Position numbers and translations under genes: made by a program. The notes under the pieces were generated by a model. That model was given only the letters and a program-made list of their open reading frames with translations, had not been told where the DNA came from and made no database searches. A stretch of 64,000 bases of DNA from Paenibacillus sp. 481 (GTDB lineage: Bacteria > Bacillota > Bacilli > Paenibacillales > Paenibacillaceae), in assembly GCF_021223605.1 (NCBI RefSeq), contig NZ_CP075175.1:4295501-4359500 (forward strand). The letters run 5' to 3'. Of the stretch, positions 63,422 to 64,000 are shown piece after piece. Within the stretch, counting starts at the first letter, position 1, and each line of letters begins with the position of its first letter.

Positions 63422-63502
63422 GTCAGCCACATGGAGACGGCTGGATAGAAATAATATGCCGAGAATATCACTAGTGAATAACGAAAGAAAGGAGGGGAAT
63501 CG

Positions 63503-63925
63503 ATGAAAATTCTAAAGGGATTCCTTTTAATTAGCTTGTTTATCATTTCCTTTCTGGCTGGTATCTCTACTTATAAAGCCACCCTTTGGTACGGGTGGGA
63601 GCAAGCAGTAGGCAGTGATCTGAATGCGATTCTATTTTGGTCAATCCTTGCGTATGGCATCGTGTTAGTACCGTTATACTTGTATGTTTGCGCTATTGTC
63701 CGTACAAGACAGCTGAATCCGTACATCAAACTAGCGCTGTACCCTTTCGCCTGTGCCGCACTTTTTATTTTACCAACTGCATTCATGATGATGTTCTTTG
63801 GTGGGGGAAGGTTGATTTCGGCTGAAGCGCAGCTGTTCTATGCTTTTTTTGCCTCATCGGGTGTCGTATTTGGGCTGGGATACGGTGCTATACAAGGGTT
63901 GAGCCGTCGCTATAGAACAGTTTGA
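63503..63925 (+). CDS. Small integral membrane protein
   Basis: 140 residues, ATG at 63503 with AAAGGAGG upstream. Four hydrophobic segments at about 5-22, 42-62, 75-98 and 108-130, with a basic C-terminus (SRRYRTV). No signature family motif seen. Possibly in one transcript with the SnoaL-like gene 81 bp upstream. Confidence 0.75.
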   Translation: MKILKGFLLISLFIISFLAGISTYKATLWYGWEQAVGSDLNAILFWSILAYGIVLVPLYLYVCAIVRTRQLNPYIKLALYPFACAALFILPTAFMMMFFGGGRLISAEAQLFYAFFASSGVVFGLGYGAIQGLSRRYRTV

Positions 63926-63984
63926 ATACATAGATTTGCCATGGTAATATGTAGAATAAGATAATGAAAAGGAGAATCACAGTC

Positions 63985-64000
63985 ATGGTAAATAGAAAGC
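63985..64000 (+). CDS. Start of a further gene, truncated by the window edge
   Basis: AAAGGAG at about 63968-63974 followed by ATG at 63985 and MVNRK. Too little is present to say what it encodes. Confidence 0.45.

Overview
The window looks like chromosomal DNA of an endospore-forming Firmicute, most likely a Paenibacillaceae member (Paenibacillus or a close relative). The reasons are moderate GC, strong AGGAGG-type ribosome sites, giant Bacillales-style NRPS genes with COM-type docking tails, a YheC/YheD spore-coat ATP-grasp gene, and several collagen-like proteins of the spore-surface (BclA-like) type. Genus-level placement is an inference.

Region 1 (1-38.8 kb) is the 3' part of a nonribosomal peptide cluster, all on the + strand. 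Three synthetases carry 11 carrier domains: a 5'-incomplete one (one hydroxy-acid module plus two amino-acid modules, ending in an E domain), a 5788-residue one (five modules, ending in E), and a 3639-residue one (three modules followed by an extra C domain). The first module has a ketoreductase followed by a remnant adenylation subdomain, as in cereulide and valinomycin synthetases, so it should give an alpha-hydroxy acid. Reading the binding-pocket residues by eye predicts hydroxyacyl-Pro-(D)X-Ile-Ile-Ile-X-(D)Leu-Ile-Ile-Leu, where X is uncertain and Ile may be Val. There is no thioesterase or reductase; the line ends in an intact C domain. Two adenylation regions are near-identical copies of others, which is good evidence of recombination. 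A membrane protein gene follows closely, then a strong terminator.

Region 2 (38.8-45.9 kb) is a mixed region. It holds a methyltransferase, a VOC-fold protein, a GNAT acetyltransferase, a decayed partial copy of that methyltransferase, a collagen-like protein, a lipoprotein, and degraded or gene-free DNA.

Region 3 (45.9-60.4 kb) appears to be a spore-surface island. It holds two more collagen-like proteins, three short proteins with the same N-terminal module but no collagen, a YheC/YheD protein, an unknown protein, a metallo-beta-lactamase-fold protein missing part of its metal site, and four family-2-type glycosyltransferases, two of them with TPR-like tails. I infer that the glycosyltransferases decorate the Thr-rich collagen stalks.

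Region 4 (60.5-64 kb) has three minus-strand genes (a methyltransferase that may belong to the glycan pathway, an S51 peptidase-like protein and an isochorismatase-like hydrolase), a short-chain dehydrogenase fragment, a SnoaL-like protein, a small membrane protein and the start of one more gene. I saw no rRNA, tRNA, CRISPR array or intact insertion sequence.
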